A stretch of DNA of 64,000 nucleotides from Sorghum bicolor (Eukaryota; Streptophyta; Magnoliopsida; Poales; Poaceae). Below the pieces are notes generated by a model, which saw nothing but the letters and a program-made list of their open reading frames with translations, did no database searches and had not been told where the DNA came from. Position 1 is the first letter of the stretch, and each line of letters starts with the position of its first letter. Of the stretch, positions 45,001 to 56,811 are shown one piece after another. A program made the position numbers and the translations under genes. The DNA is taken from the NCBI RefSeq assembly GCF_000003195.3, contig NC_012870.2:21258501-21322500 (forward strand), read 5' to 3'.

Positions 45001-47625
45001 ACAAGAGCAGTCCACATGGCAAATAAAAACATTGTCAGACTTAGATTGATAGATTTCTGAGGGAATATACCTGGTTCTTGATCCTTCTCCAGACCTTAGA
45101 AAGCAGAAAGACTGCAACAATTAAGATAACATAAACCTTGAAATGTTATCATATATCACAGATCATTTCCTTATAAGAATTATCAGGCAGCCATCTTATG
45201 CACATCTAATGGTGCTTTTTTTATTCCCTTCCCTTTGGAGCAACTAGCGCATATTAAGATCAAATCTTGTTCTTTTTGTGCAGCCGTCATCCATCCATTT
45301 GCTGAGCTCGTGGCATATGAACTACTGTTCTCGATCCCATTGTTTGTGTGCATCTTCAATGGAACTGCTTCCATTCTTGCATTTGTGATCTACGTGAGCT
45401 ACATCGACTTCATGAACAACATGGGTCACTGCAACTTTGAATTGGTACCCAATTGGCTCTTCAAATGGTTCCCTCCTCTCAAGTATCTCATGTACACACC
45501 CTCGTAAGTATCTCACATAACTGCTGCTCTCCACAATAGATATAATTTGTTTAACCAATGCAAGCAGGTTTGACTCTAATTTATATTTTGTAGATTAAGT
45601 TATTTCCATGATTCCATATGTTGTTCTGAGTTATAAATAAATTTTTGCAACTTAGGTTTCATTCTCTTCACCACACTCAGTTCAGGACAAACTACTCCCT
45701 GTTCATGCCATTCTATGACTACATATATAACACCATGGACAAGTCATCAGACACGTTGTATGAAAAGTCACTCAAGGGCAAAGAAGAAACAGTAGATGTG
45801 GTTCATCTTACCCATCTTACCAGCCTGCACTCCATCTATCATATGAGGCCCGGGTTTGCAGAATACGCTTCTAGACCTTACGCTTCCAAGTGGTATGTGC
45901 GGATGATGTGGCCCATGTCATGGATTTCCATGGTTCTGACATGGACATATGGTTCTTCGTTTACTGTTGAGAGGAACGTCATGAAGAAACTCAAAATGCA
46001 ATCATGGGCCATCCCAAGATACAGTTTCCATGTAAGAATCATGGTTAACTGAATATACGATATCTGCTTGATATTTTCCATAACAGTGAGTAGGAGCTCC
46101 AGTATCTTGTTTCAGAAAAGAATCTAACAGAATCACCAACTTTCTCTGTTCTGCAGTATGGATTGACTTGGGAGAAGGAAGCGATCAATAGCCTGATTGA
46201 GAAGGCGATATGTGAAGCTGACAAGAATGGAGCTAAAGTTGTTAGCCTCGGACTCCTTAACCAGGTATGCCATTTATTCAGTTATTAGAAATAAACAGCT
46301 CAAAAAGATGATCTCGCATTTAAATGGAAGTCGCAAGAATGTGCACTATTAATCTGGAAGTATGGAAAGAAAATTATTAGTGTACTGGAAAAAAATGGTT
46401 TAGTTGTATGTGGTGAAATTGGTAAAAACCTAACAATAAGAAAATTATCAAAAAGGTGGCAATAGGCACTTGTTCCAATGGTGCTTGCATGTTGATGGAT
46501 TATATAGAAATAGCATAGCATGGTCTCATAGTTACCTCAAGTCTAAACGAACATTCATCCAAGTCACAAACTCATGAAATCTCTTTATCATTTGTCCACT
46601 TGATCATGATAGTGCTCATTCAGTGTAATTACCATCCACATGCAAGGCAAGTAATGAGTTATAATAGAAATAATTAACAATAATATATTTATCAACAGGC
46701 ACATAACCTCAATGGAAATGGAGAACTTTATCTTCAGAAGTATCCAAAGTTGGGAGTAAGACTCGTAGATGGCACCAGCTTAGCTGCTGCTGTGGTTATG
46801 AATAGTATTCCTCAAGGCACAGATCAAGTTGTTCTTGCAGGAAATATTTCAAAAGTTGCTCGTGCTGTTGCTACAGCATTATGTAGGAAGAATATCAAGG
46901 TAAGAAATAAAAATGCACATTTGATTCATGCTAATCACCTAAATAAATAAACTTTGCACTAATATGTAATCCCAATGCATATTGCTCAGGTAGTAATGAC
47001 CAACAAGCAGGATTATCATTTCCTTAAGCCCAGCATGGCAGAAGATGCAGCTGAGAACCTTTTATTTTCAAAGACAGCTACTGCAAAGGTTAAGAGATTT
47101 CTAACCGCCATCCATTTTCTTAAGAAGTGGATAGGAGATGTCATATAAAAGGCCATCAAATCCAATTGTCAAATTCTCACCTGTTGGCCCAAAATTTTGT
47201 AGGTGTGGTTAATTGGGGAAGGTCTAGATGCTTCTGAGCAGTTTAAGGCACATAAAGGGACCCAGTTTATCCCATATTCACAGTTTCCACCAAGAATGGC
47301 ACGCAAGGACACCTGCACCTACTCTATAACGCCTGCAATGGCTGTGCCTAAAACACTACAGAATGTGCACTCCTGTGAGGTAAATGAGGTCCCAATGAAA
47401 TGTAACTCTGCAGGCACTTTAATGCATGATCTCATTGAGTCTACCAATTTGAAAACTTTGCAGAACTGGCTGCCAAGGAGGGTCATGAGTGCATGGCGCA
47501 TTGCTGGAATGGTTCATGCGTTGGAGGGATGGAACGAGCATGAGTGTGGGGACATCGTGCTAGACATGGAGAAAGTGTGGTCTGGTGCTCTTCTGCATGG
47601 ATTCCGCCCTGTGGCTCAAGTTTGA
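42053..47625 (+). CDS. CER1-like: CER1/GLOSSY1-like very-long-chain aldehyde decarbonylase
   Basis: Eight exons with GT-AG introns: 42053-42112, 42499-42955, 45284-45503, 45656-46031, 46157-46264, 46699-46899, 46990-47088, 47203-47625. Together they encode 647 residues, close to the usual 620-640. The start MATNPGLFTEWPWK is typical of the CER1-like group. Three His clusters of the fatty acid hydroxylase fold are present: H146-RAL-HH, H159-S-HHH and H248-SL-HH. These bind the di-iron centre. Hydrophobic segments surround them, as in ER membrane enzymes. The C-terminal third matches the WAX2 C-terminal domain (VVSLGLLNQ, VVLAGNISKVARA, LDMEKVWSGALLHGFRPV). CER1 with CER3 converts very-long-chain acyl-CoA to alkanes for cuticular wax. 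Exon 2 is very GC-rich and the later exons are not, a common grass gradient. I see no disabling lesion. Confidence 0.92.
42956..45283 (+). other. Large second intron of the CER1-like gene
   Basis: This intron is 2.3 kb, whereas the other introns are 90 to 430 bp. It contains AT-rich, repeat-like sequence at 43.1-43.8 kb (for example CAACTCCAAACGGAGAAGCTT with nearby CCACATAAGGC), suggesting an old MITE insertion. No ORF of note. Confidence 0.6.
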
Positions 47626-48470
47626 TTCTCCGGTTGCAATTGCAAGGCAGCGCAATAAGTTATTGAAAGTTATGTCATATGCTCATGAGAATTATGCTAC
47701 AGACATAGTAGTATGTTGATGTTCTATTCTCCATGCTCTGCCTCTTATCACTTTAAGACCTTCGCTATCTAAAATTTAAGATGAACTCCTTTCGTGTAAA
47801 AGCATTCTGTGGAAGCAGGATAAAAAAATTACATGTCTATAATGATAAGCAGGGATGGGATGTAGCATATAAGTGTTCTGATCTACTGCTAGCTGTTTAC
47901 TACTTTATTCACACCGTACACTCAAAGACCAATGATGAATTAATTCTGCATCAGTATTTCTCAATGCATCAATGCATATTTCAACAAGAAACAGGTATGG
48001 GAAATGTTGTTCACTCTCCATGTAGAGATGTTGATGAAAGATCTGGTTCCATGCTTCATTTTGTTCATGATCCAGAGAAAGTAGAGATGGCATATAACAT
48101 TTTTCACATAATATATTCACTAATAGTGAGTAGTGACCCCATATTGCCCAAGACAAAATGCAAAACCATGACCAACATATGCTCTGCTGACATAGAAATG
48201 GAGTAGCATCGCATAAGCTCTTCTAGAACCTATAAGATACTATAGCACCACATAATAATCATTGAAACAAAGGATTCATGGTATCTTATCATACAAACAA
48301 GATCGTTGATATGGGGAACTTTGAAAACCCTATCACAGTGTTGTAATCCTAGCCGTTTATCAACTGCTTGCCAGTACATCCATCTAATTTTGGTTTGCAA
48401 CACATAATAACTGTACTGTGAAGGTGGTCATTGATAGTGACTCCAAATTCCTACCGTTTCATCCTTGTCA
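47626..48470 (+). other. 3' flank of the CER1-like gene
   Basis: AT-rich. An ORF of 141 codons (47781-48206) has no recognisable domain and is likely chance. The 3' UTR probably extends into this stretch; no clear polyadenylation signal was chosen. Confidence 0.5.
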
Positions 48471-49370
48471 AATTCCACATTTTCTCCTTGCCACAGCAAA
48501 TTTCTGAATCGGAACTTGCTGTATTTCTCGGGTTTTCTCATAAGGAGGAAGTGAAGCGACGGAGACTAAACAGACTCGCTTAGCAGGGAGAACAAAAAAA
48601 CATAGAATGCCGAGAGCAAAAAACATCTCACTGTTTACAGCAGCGACGGGCGGAGCAGGCAAGGCCGCGCGGACGGCTCGAATGATTCCACGAGCGGCGC
48701 CAGCGTCCGATCAGGGCTAGATGCCGGAAACGGTAGCTGACGAGGGAGAGGGTTCGCGGGTCGGGAGGCAACCACCGATGCACGGCATCGCTCCCCTCGG
48801 CTCCTCCACGGTGGCCGGCTGGCCGCCGCCAGCGGCCGCCGGGCCGGGCCCTGGCGGCTTGCGGTCGGGAGGGCGGGCCCGGATGTGTGCGCTATTGTGT
48901 ACACGTGAGACGTTGGATCATCATTGGACGGCTCAGATTATGGAGACTGGTACTACGTACTATTCGTTCTTATCCGCGAGACCCGTCGTGGATTTAGAAG
49001 CGAATGGGATGATGGGCCTCTGGGTTTCCGGGCCACCCAACTAGTCCAGTATTTACGGCCCATTTAGGGCCTTCATTGTTCATTTTCTTTTTGCATTTTT
49101 GGATTTTGGAGTTTCGGACAGTTCGCATGGAAGCAAAGTCACTGTAGTTCATCTCGGAGGATGATTGATCCTGTTCCGGCGATTGAACTGCAAAACTCCT
49201 GTGCTGTCACACCGTACAGAAACAAGTGTAACATGCGACGCAGCCTACTACCTTCCCTTCCCCTCGAACGCGAGCAACACTGTTTTTTATGCGGTTTTCA
49301 GCAAGCAAATGCGACAACACCACACAACACACACCGTCACGGACACCCTCTAGTGCTCTCCATCATCACT
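48471..49370. other. Intergenic region with a GC-rich island (48.64-48.90 kb)
   Basis: The GC-rich block resembles a grass promoter or first-exon island. Short ORFs exist on both strands (48904-48635 minus, 48721-49044 plus) but neither has a recognisable product. No gene is called. Confidence 0.4.
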
Positions 49371-49390
49371 TCACACCAACCGGCCGCGCA

Positions 49391-52300
49391 TCACCGCCGC
49401 CTGGCGAGCTGGAACGTGCGCTTCAAGAACTGGTTGGCGGCCTCGTCGTCGCGGTGGCAGAGCACCCGGAGGATCGTGTTCGGGTCGCCGGAGTCCCACC
49501 TCCGCGTCGTGGGCGGCAGCGGCGTGCACCCGCCTCCTCCTCCTCCGCCGCCGCCGGCGTCGTCCTCGGCGCCGCCGGCCCCACCGATGGAGTCGCACGT
49601 CGCGACGCTGAACGCGTCGATGAGGTAGTCCGTGGAGCGCGCCATGAGGTCCACGACGGCCTCTGCCGTCTCCGCCTCCCTTGCCACCACGTCCTCGGGG
49701 ACCAGCCCTTCCCCGCACGTGGAGAAGGCGCGCTTCAGGCTCCGGAAGTCCTCCTCCACCATGGCCTGGTCGGCGCGCGCGAAGCTCCGCTCGTTGCCCC
49801 CCGCCAGGAGCACCATGAGGAAGGCCTCGAAGGAGGCCCGCATCACCTCCCGCACCGCCACGGGCTGCGCGCGGTCCGCCAGCACGGACACCAGGAACGA
49901 CAGGTTCTGCTTCAGCAGGCGGAGCGCCGGGCGGATGCGGGCGTCCGCCACGCTGCGGGCGTAGAGGCCCTGGTAGAAGGAGTGCCGGGAGTCCAGGAAG
50001 ATGAGCCGGTGCGCGGCGACCTCGGCGACGGTGGAGATGGACGACTGCGCCGCGGCGCGCGCGCGGGACAAGTGGGACGGCGACGAGCACGACAGCGAGG
50101 TGTCGAGCGCCTCGACGTGGGTGAGCACGTAGTGGAGCGTGTTGAGGCGGACGTAGAGCCGCTGCGTGCCCCGGCTGATGGACGGCCGCGGGATGTGGTG
50201 CGAACCGCCGCCGCGCGGGCTGACCTCCGGCGCCTGGCACGTCGGCAGCGCCGCCTTCTTCCAGAGACGGAAGAAGCCCGAGTCTTGGTTGCACCTCGTC
50301 AGCGGCGGCAGCGGAGGGAGGTAGTTCTGTTTCGAACCTGTCGTCGTACCATTGCATCGTCAACCACGTTCCAACAAGAAACAAAACTTGTCTGGCACAC
50401 ACTCGATGCACAGACAGAACAACGTGAAGCTTACCGCAGGACGCCACAAAGGAGATGTAGTCCTGGAAGATGGACTCCAGGCCGTCGACGAGATCGTGAA
50501 CCACCTCGTCTTTCGCGCTCGCTGGGATCTCGGAGAATTCATCGATGGTCAACCTAGCCAGCTTCATCAGCTCCATCGCGGACCCGGCAAACGGTTCTTC
50601 CTTGGACTTGGGTATCCAGCTCTAGATCGAAAACACGCAGCAGAGCAGGGATCAGTAAGTGATTTGTCCAAAATTCGAGCTCGATCTACCGTCCAAGTGT
50701 ATGAGTACCTCAGTGTCTCTTGCTCTGAGGAGGCAGTCCCTGGCAAGCCCAAGCTTGTCGTCCATCCAGGCCTTGAGCAGTCCCATCACGACGGACTCCA
50801 CCTCGAAGGGCTCCATGTCGCCCACGACGGTCTTGGCCCGGCCGTCGTCGCAGTCCGCCGCGTCCTCGGCCGTCATCTGCGCCAGGGCCTTCTCCAGCCT
50901 GCTCGCCGAGTGGAGCACGCGGACGAGCTCGTCGGTGAGGATGGTCACCTTGGCGAGGTACTGCCTCAGCACGACGCCGAAGCAGCCGTGCAGGGTGACC
51001 GCGGCCACCGCCACCGGCGCGGGGTGCCACCGCCTCAGCACCGGGCTGAAGTTCCTGCGCTCGAACATGGCCAGCTGCTCCGTGTCCCTGGCGAGCTGCA
51101 TCAGGACGGACCCAGGGTCGCTGTCGCGGTCGATGATCACGCTGTCGGACTCGCCGAGTCCGTTCTCAAGTATCTGCAACCGGCGGTCGTCGTCAGCGGA
51201 TCAATACTCTGTGCCAGTTGCCAAGATCATATAGTAACATCAACTTTAGCATTACGTTGGTGAAGGCGCTCTTCATCGAACACCTGACGTAATAATCTAC
51301 GCGGTCTCCAGCAAAGTTGCCATCGCCGGCACCTTCCCGGTCAGCGATGATCTTTCCCGCGGCAAGCGCCATGGACAGCAGGATCTCCATGCCTTCCGTA
51401 GCAGAACCACCACCGATGCCCTTATCGTAGCTGTCGTGGTAGTCCAGGAGTCGCTTCTCCGACCACTCCTGCATCCCACCGAGCGCGCTCAGGAGCACCT
51501 TGACGTACAGCGGGTCACGGCTCCCCTGCTTGGTGTCGGCCGCCACGTCAACGAGCACGGTGAGCGCCGCAGCGACGAGGTCCGGCTCGACCTGGCCTGT
51601 GATCACGTACTGCTGGAAGAAGACCCACGCCAGGCACACGTTGTGCAGGATCCTGTTGATGCCGAGCGTCGGCCACGTCTTCTTGATGAGCTCTAGGAGC
51701 TCGTCGACCTCGTCGAGCACGACGGTGCACTCCCTCAGGTCAAAGATGGTCTGGAGGAGGGAGCAGTAGAGGAGCACGTTGAGCGGGTACCCGTCGGCCC
51801 AGTGGCACGCTTCTACGGCGGCGCCGGGGGTGCCGGAGCGCCACGAGAGCGCGTGCACGGCGTTGCTGAGGGCGCGCATGACGTCAGAGTTCTTGCCGGT
51901 GTCGATGGCGCGGATCTCGGTTGCGCGCATCACCTCGCGGAACCGGAGCACGGCGGCGTGGAGGCGGTCGAGGGGGAGGGACGGGTGCAGGATGAGTCCT
52001 GCCTCCAGGAGCTTGATCTGCCGGAACTGCCACTGGTGGTACTCCTCGGCGTCCGCGAACTCTGCGGGCTTGAGCTGCCGGAGGAGTTCCAGCGGGAGAA
52101 CGATCGTCTCCGCCCTCCTGCCCACCTGTAGTGCAAATCAAATCAGACATGTCAATGAAAAGATGCAGAAGAAACAGAAAACGATCGATGCCGCCATGGG
52201 CGCCGACCTGACCGACGACGGTGCGCATGAGGGTGCGGCGCAGGCGCGCGTCACTCTGGTCGGTGACCCGCATCTGCTGCCGCATGATCTCCGCCGACGT

Positions 52301-52726
52301 CATCGGCCGCCGCACGCGGCCAGGGGACGCCGGCCCCGACGTCTGGCTCAGCGTGCGGGCCAAGCCCATCATCGGCTGCGCCCCCGACGAGAGCCGCCTC
52401 GGCCTGAGTCCGAGCGCCTTCTTGACTCGGCTGCCCATGACGCTGCCCCCGGTGCCATTCCTCGCGCCAGCGCCAGCGCCGGCGACGGGCGACGACACCT
52501 CCCCTTCCGCCACGCCGCCCCTGCTAGCAGGTGCCGCCGGGCCGGACGAGCGGCAGGACATGAAGAAGATCTCGTACGCGGTCTCGCGGAGCTCGACGGG
52601 GCCGAGCGCGTCGACGCGGCCGAAGGGGCAGTCGAGGCCGACCGCAGCGAAGTCGAGCTCGGTGATGTCGGACCGCGTCGCCGTGGAGCTCGCGGAGGCG
52701 GAGCGCGAGCGCTGGTGGCCCCCCAT
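49391..52726 (-). CDS. MUN/DUF810-domain protein (PATROL1/UNC13-related family)
   Basis: Five exons on the minus strand, all GT-AG: 52726-52208, 52125-51256, 51173-50709, 50621-50435, 50337-49391. They encode 995 residues. The N-terminus is Ser/Arg-rich (MGGHQRSRSASASS) and carries the family motif DLDFAAVGLDCPFG-like text (ELDFAAVGLDCPFG). A basic Gly/Pro linker precedes RRPMTSAEIMRQQMRV, then the alpha-helical MUN body (LPLELLRQLKPAEF, EYHQWQFRQIKLLE, WADGYPLNVLLY, LLKAWMDDKLG). The C-terminal half has MHD-like helices (NTLHYVLTHVEAL, RPALRLLKQNLSFL). A Gly-rich loop (GGGGGGGGG) lies about 55 residues from the end. Arabidopsis PATROL1, of this family, controls delivery of a proton ATPase to the plasma membrane; this protein is shorter and its cargo is unknown. 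The frame is intact. Confidence 0.9.
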
Positions 52727-53154
52727 CTCGTCCCGGCCCCGGGTCCCGGCACGGCCCAGCCACCCAGAGAGACAGCCGGGGCTCGCGCGCGATCGGGAGT
52801 TTGGGAGGTGACGCGCGAGGACTCGGGGGAGAAGTGATCAAGAATTGCAAGGGCAGAGACGGCCGGTGCATGCCGCGCCCAAATCGAGCCAACTATTTCC
52901 GCGCCGCGTTTGCAGGGTAACCAAGGGGTGGGTTGGACTCTCACAGAATTTCATCCTGATACATGCTTTGCACCAGGAAAAATGAAGAGGGAGAAAAAGT
53001 TGCGATAAAAATCTGCGATAGCTGCTACTTTTACCACTGCTCGGAAATATACAAGCTGCATATATTGTACCGAAGTGCCAGGTATGTGTATCAACATCTG
53101 GATTTCAACAGCAGTGTTTCCAGAAGTAAGAACACCTGGATTAAGCCCATGTTT
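52727..53154. other. 5' flank of the MUN-domain gene
   Basis: GC-rich up to about 52.93 kb (promoter and 5' leader of the minus-strand gene), then AT-rich. No gene is seen. Confidence 0.5.
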
Positions 53155-53398
53155 AGGCTTTGTTTAGTTCCGAAAATTTTTTGGTTTTCGGTACGGTAGC
53201 ATTTTCGTTTTTTATTAAATAAATATTGTTTAATTATAGACTAACTAGATTCAAAAAATTCATCTCGCGATTTACAGGTAAACTGTGTAATTAGTTTTTG
53301 TTTTCGTTTATATTTAGTGTTTCATGTATATGCTGCAACATTCGATGTGACAGGGAATTTTAAAAAGTTTTGGTTTTTGGGGTGAACTAAACAAAGTT
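53155..53398. mobile_element. MITE with GCCTTGTTTAG-type ends, copy 1
   Basis: The left end GGCTTTGTTTAGTTCC and right end GGTGAACTAAACAAAG are inverted. The interior holds family landmarks such as TCATCTCGCGATTTACAGGT. A partial second copy without clear ends follows at 53399-53580. The superfamily is not assigned. Confidence 0.8.
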
Positions 53399-53648
53399 TC
53401 CCACCCAAAACTTTTCACCCATCACATCAAATTTTTAAACATATACATGAAACATTAAATATAGATAAAAACAAAAACTAATTTTAAAAGATTCATCTAT
53501 ATTTAATGCTCCAAACATGTGCCGTAAAATTCGATGTGATAGGAAATCTTAAAAAAAATTAGTTTTTAGGAGAAAATTATTAGCCATGTCAGTCATCACA
53601 CACCTGAAATAGAGATAAAGCTATGTTTTTAGTTTCGTAAATAGTCTA

Positions 53649-53747
53649 CTCCCTCTGCCCCACAAATAAACGCAATTCTAGCAATGAATCTGGACATATC
53701 CAGATTTATTGCTAGAATTGCTTTTTTTTAGAACGGAGGGAGTATAT
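53649..53747. mobile_element. Stowaway MITE, almost a perfect hairpin
   Basis: This copy is about 99 bp, with termini TACTCCCTCTG and CGGAGGGAGTA. GCAATTCTAGCAATGAATCTGG is mirrored by CCAGATTTATTGCTAGAATTGC (the left block is given here by its ends only). The whole copy can fold into one long hairpin. Confidence 0.85.
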
Positions 53748-53751
53748 CTAG

Positions 53752-53978
53752 GCCTTGTTTAGTTTCTAAAAAAATTGTCTCCGTCACATCGAATCTTGCG
53801 ACACATGTGTGGAGCATTAAATATAGATAAAAATAATAACTAATTACATAGTTTAACTGTAATTTGAGAGATGAATCTTTTAAACCTAGTTAGTCCATGA
53901 TTGGACAATATTTGTCAAATACAAACAAAATGCTACAGTGCTCATTTTACTAAAAAATTTAAAACTAAACGAGGCTTA
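53752..53978. mobile_element. MITE with GCCTTGTTTAG-type ends, copy 3
   Basis: GGCCTTGTTTAGTTTC on the left and AAACTAAACGAGGCTTA on the right. The interior is in the same order as the other copies (CACATCGAATCTTGCG, TTAGTCCATGATTGG). Confidence 0.85.
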
Positions 53979-54350
53979 GTACTATATGTATGTGTTTAAA
54001 TATTTGATGTGACGGACTGTAAACTTTAACTCGTGAACTATTCTTTCTTTTTCCTGACCGTTTTCTGGTCACCGCCGCATCTACCTATGGTTGACTTGCG
54101 GAGATTTCTGGCTCTACGGCCGGGTGCAGATAGGACTTTTTTTTTATTTCGGAAATCAGGTGGTGCACTTTATTGAACAAGCATCTGTCATTGGCCTACC
54201 AAATCCTTCGAAGACATAACTCGGGCCCGTTTGGATGGTATAGCCTGGTAGCATTCCTAAAGGAGTACACCTCCATTCTATATACTGTTCATTTGTTGGG
54301 AAGATTTAAGTATATCCTTTCCTCTCTAAAGTTTCCTCATCCATGCATTG
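53977..54350 (+). repeat. Left arm of a long inverted repeat
   Basis: These about 370 bp match the reverse complement of 56812-57186. Shared blocks include AACTCGTGAACTATTC-like text, TTGGCCTACCAAATCCTTCG and CCCGTTTGGATGGTATAGCC. The left edge touches a MITE end and the right edge stops at CATCCATGCATT. Confidence 0.85.
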
Positions 54351-54817
54351 TTTAGTTCCAAAAAAAATTCAAAATTCTCCGTCACATCGAATCTTGCGAC
54401 ACATGCATAGAGTATTAAATTAAGATGAAACAAAAACTAATTACACAGTTTGCCTGTAAATCGCAAGATGAATCTTTTGACACTAATTAGTCTATGATTA
54501 GACAATATTTGCAACAAACAAACGAAAATGCTACAATACCCAAAATCCAAATTTTTTGCCAACTAAACAAGGGCCTTGTTTAGTTCCGAAAAAATTTCGA
54601 ATTTCGGCACTGTAGTATTTTCATTTTTATTCGACAAATATTATCTAATCATGGACTAACTAGGCTCAAAATATTCATCTTATGATTTACAGATAAACTA
54701 TAAAATTAGTTTTTTTATTTTTGTCTATATCTAATGCTTCTACATATGCTCTAAGATTTAATGTGACGGAGAATCTTGAAAAAATTTTAGTTTTCGAGAT
54801 GAACTAAACAAGGCCAA
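54349..54817. mobile_element. Two adjoining MITEs of the GCCTTGTTTAG family
   Basis: Copy 4 is about 54349-54576 and copy 5 about 54573-54817. They meet at AACTAAACAAGGGCCTTGTT, where the right end of one abuts the left end of the next. Confidence 0.82.
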
Positions 54818-54911
54818 GGCCTTTGAAGGAAACATCTATTCTATGACATGACGCTCTATGACATGACGCGTTGTTGTTTGAGGTACCAACTATTGTCTTG
54901 CAGTTATATGT

Positions 54912-55135
54912 GGGTCTTGTTTAGTTCCAAAAAATTTTGCAAAATTTTTCAGATTTTCCATCACATCGAATCTTTAGACTCATGCATGAAGTATTAAATA
55001 TAGACGAAAATAAAAACTAATTACACAATTTGGTCGAAATTGTCGAGACGAATCTTTTGAATCTAGTTAGTCTATAATTAAACAATATTTATGAAATACA
55101 AACGAAATTGCTACTATTCTTATTTTAGAAAAAAA
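54912..55135. mobile_element. MITE of the same family, right end lost
   Basis: It starts GTCTTGTTTAGTTCC and follows the family order through CTAATTACACAATTTGGTCG and AACGAAATTGCTACT, but the right terminal repeat is missing. A related degraded copy lies at about 55345-55510. Confidence 0.75.
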
Positions 55136-55344
55136 AAATGGAAAGCGTGGCACCGCTCCCTCTCGAACTCTCTCGTCGTGCTACAGTAGAGGGAAAAGCG
55201 AGCATTCCAGTCTCCGCTGCAGGAGCCGGCAGTCTTCCTTGTGCCTCCGATGGCCTTCAGGCTTCTACGAGGTGGTGGAGACCACTGGTCTCTTGCCGGT
55301 CGGAGACGGCGGCGGTGGTGACATTAGGATTAAGGTCATCTCAG
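55136..55344 (+). other. Short GC-rich stretch with an ORF of unknown meaning
   Basis: An ORF of 86 codons (55138-55398) begins MESVAPLPLELSRRATVEG and ends in MITE sequence. It has coding-like composition but no recognisable domain. It may be a captured gene scrap or chance. Confidence 0.25.
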
Positions 55345-55841
55345 GCCCTATTTAGTTTTCTACCTAAAATTTTTTCATTCATCCCATCGAATCTTTGAAC
55401 ATATACATGGAACGTTAAATATAGATAAAAAAAATAAACTAATTACACAGTTTGGTTGAAAATCGCGAGACGAATCTTTTAAGCCTAGTTAGTCTTTGAT
55501 TAGCCTTAAGTGCTACAGTAACCCATATGTACTAATGACAGATTAATTATACTTAATAGATTTGTCCTGAGTTTCCAGACGAGCTATGTAATTTGTTTTT
55601 TTATTAATTTTTAAAAATCCCTCCTGAGATTCTTTCAACACATCCGATGTGACATCAAAAGCGGTGTTCTACTCGGGTGCCGTCAACGAGGGCGTGGAGG
55701 AGGGTTTCCTTTGTGGATCCCTGTACATTTTTTTTGCCATGCACATATTTTCCTTTGTGGATACCATCGGTGACAAAGGAGGCAAGAGTAGGAAACACAT
55801 TTTTTTTATTCACATCACTTGTGTTCTTGCCATGCACCATC

Positions 55842-56107
55842 CTCAGACTATCTCCAACAATCATCACCCAAGACCCATTTGTTCTTTGGGTAGCGCTACA
55901 GGTAAAAGGTTCGATACTTATTTTTAGTCTTCTCCAACAACAAGACTGAAAAGACAACACTCTCTGCAAATAGGTCTCGAGGAGAGAGGATATCCAAATT
56001 TGAGTTATGCCTCTCCTGATACCTAAAATGGATCTTCTGTATGGGTACTCTATTGGAGGCTGCTATAAGTGGTTCTCAAATGAGTCTCCTGTTGGAGACA
56101 GCCTCAG
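55842..56107. mobile_element. MITE with TCTCCAACA-type inverted ends
   Basis: The left end CTCAGACTATCTCCAACA and right end TGTTGGAGACAGCCTCAG are inverted with two mismatches. It is 266 bp and non-coding. The superfamily is not assigned. Confidence 0.75.
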
Positions 56108-56811
56108 AACTTCGATCTATGATCTACGCTTCACTGTTCCATTGTTGAATTAATGATCTACCCAGGCTAATCTCAAGCTACCAAGTTTAGCAAAACATGC
56201 ACGGCCCTATTTAAATTGAAGCTGCTAAATTTTAACCAGATAAACAAATTGCTAAACTTTAACCACCCTTGTTTAGTTTGGTGAACTAAAGAGGCCTTTC
56301 AGTCCATTTCAATTAGAGCGTTCAGTTTAAAAGTGACTAAAAGGTGAGGTAGCCTGAGCTTTAGTCCCAATTAGCAATCCCTTCGTGATGCCCATTTAGT
56401 CCCATTTAATCATAGTGTTTAGGTAAAAAGTGACTAAATGAGATTAAAATTAGCCAACAAACTAAACACCCCTAAACAAAATAAGATTCTTGTACTATCT
56501 CAATCCTCCATTCCAAGCTAATCTTATAAAAAAATCTTGTGTTTCCTCATTCCTCTATTTTACCACTATGTATTTCTTTCCTATTTCTTTATTTTCTCAT
56601 TCCTATATTTCCTATATTTTACCACATTTCTTTCGTATTCCTTTATTTTCTCTCGTTCTTTTCGATTCATTCCTTCCAAACAGACACAACCAGAGCCTCA
56701 AACCCATCAAGAGGAGTCTGACATTTTGAGATATGGGCAGCATACCCAGCTGAAACAATAGAAAAATAGTAATACAACCATTTACAAAACAATGCAATTC
56801 TCATCCTTCAA
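56108..56811. other. Spacer of the inverted repeat, with further MITE-like sequence
   Basis: No gene is seen. 56215-56480 holds CTAAA-rich sequence typical of another MITE type (GTGACTAAAAGG, then TAAAAAGTGACTAAATG). 56540-56680 is T/C-rich low complexity. Confidence 0.5.

Noticed and set aside
47781..48206. 141-codon ORF downstream of the wax gene
   Set aside because: No recognisable domain, no neighbouring splice pattern, AT-rich; likely chance.
48635..48904. GC-rich island as a first exon of an unknown gene
   Set aside because: No downstream exon or product could be recognised on either strand.
49289..50557. 422-codon ORF on the plus strand opposite the last exon of the MUN gene
   Set aside because: It is a shadow of a GC-rich exon; its product is Arg/Gly/Ala-rich low complexity with no domain, and the minus frame has clear homology and splice sites.
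50352..52837. Several 190-350 codon ORFs on the plus strand over the MUN gene
   Set aside because: Same reason: antisense shadows of GC-rich exons, crossing introns without splice logic.
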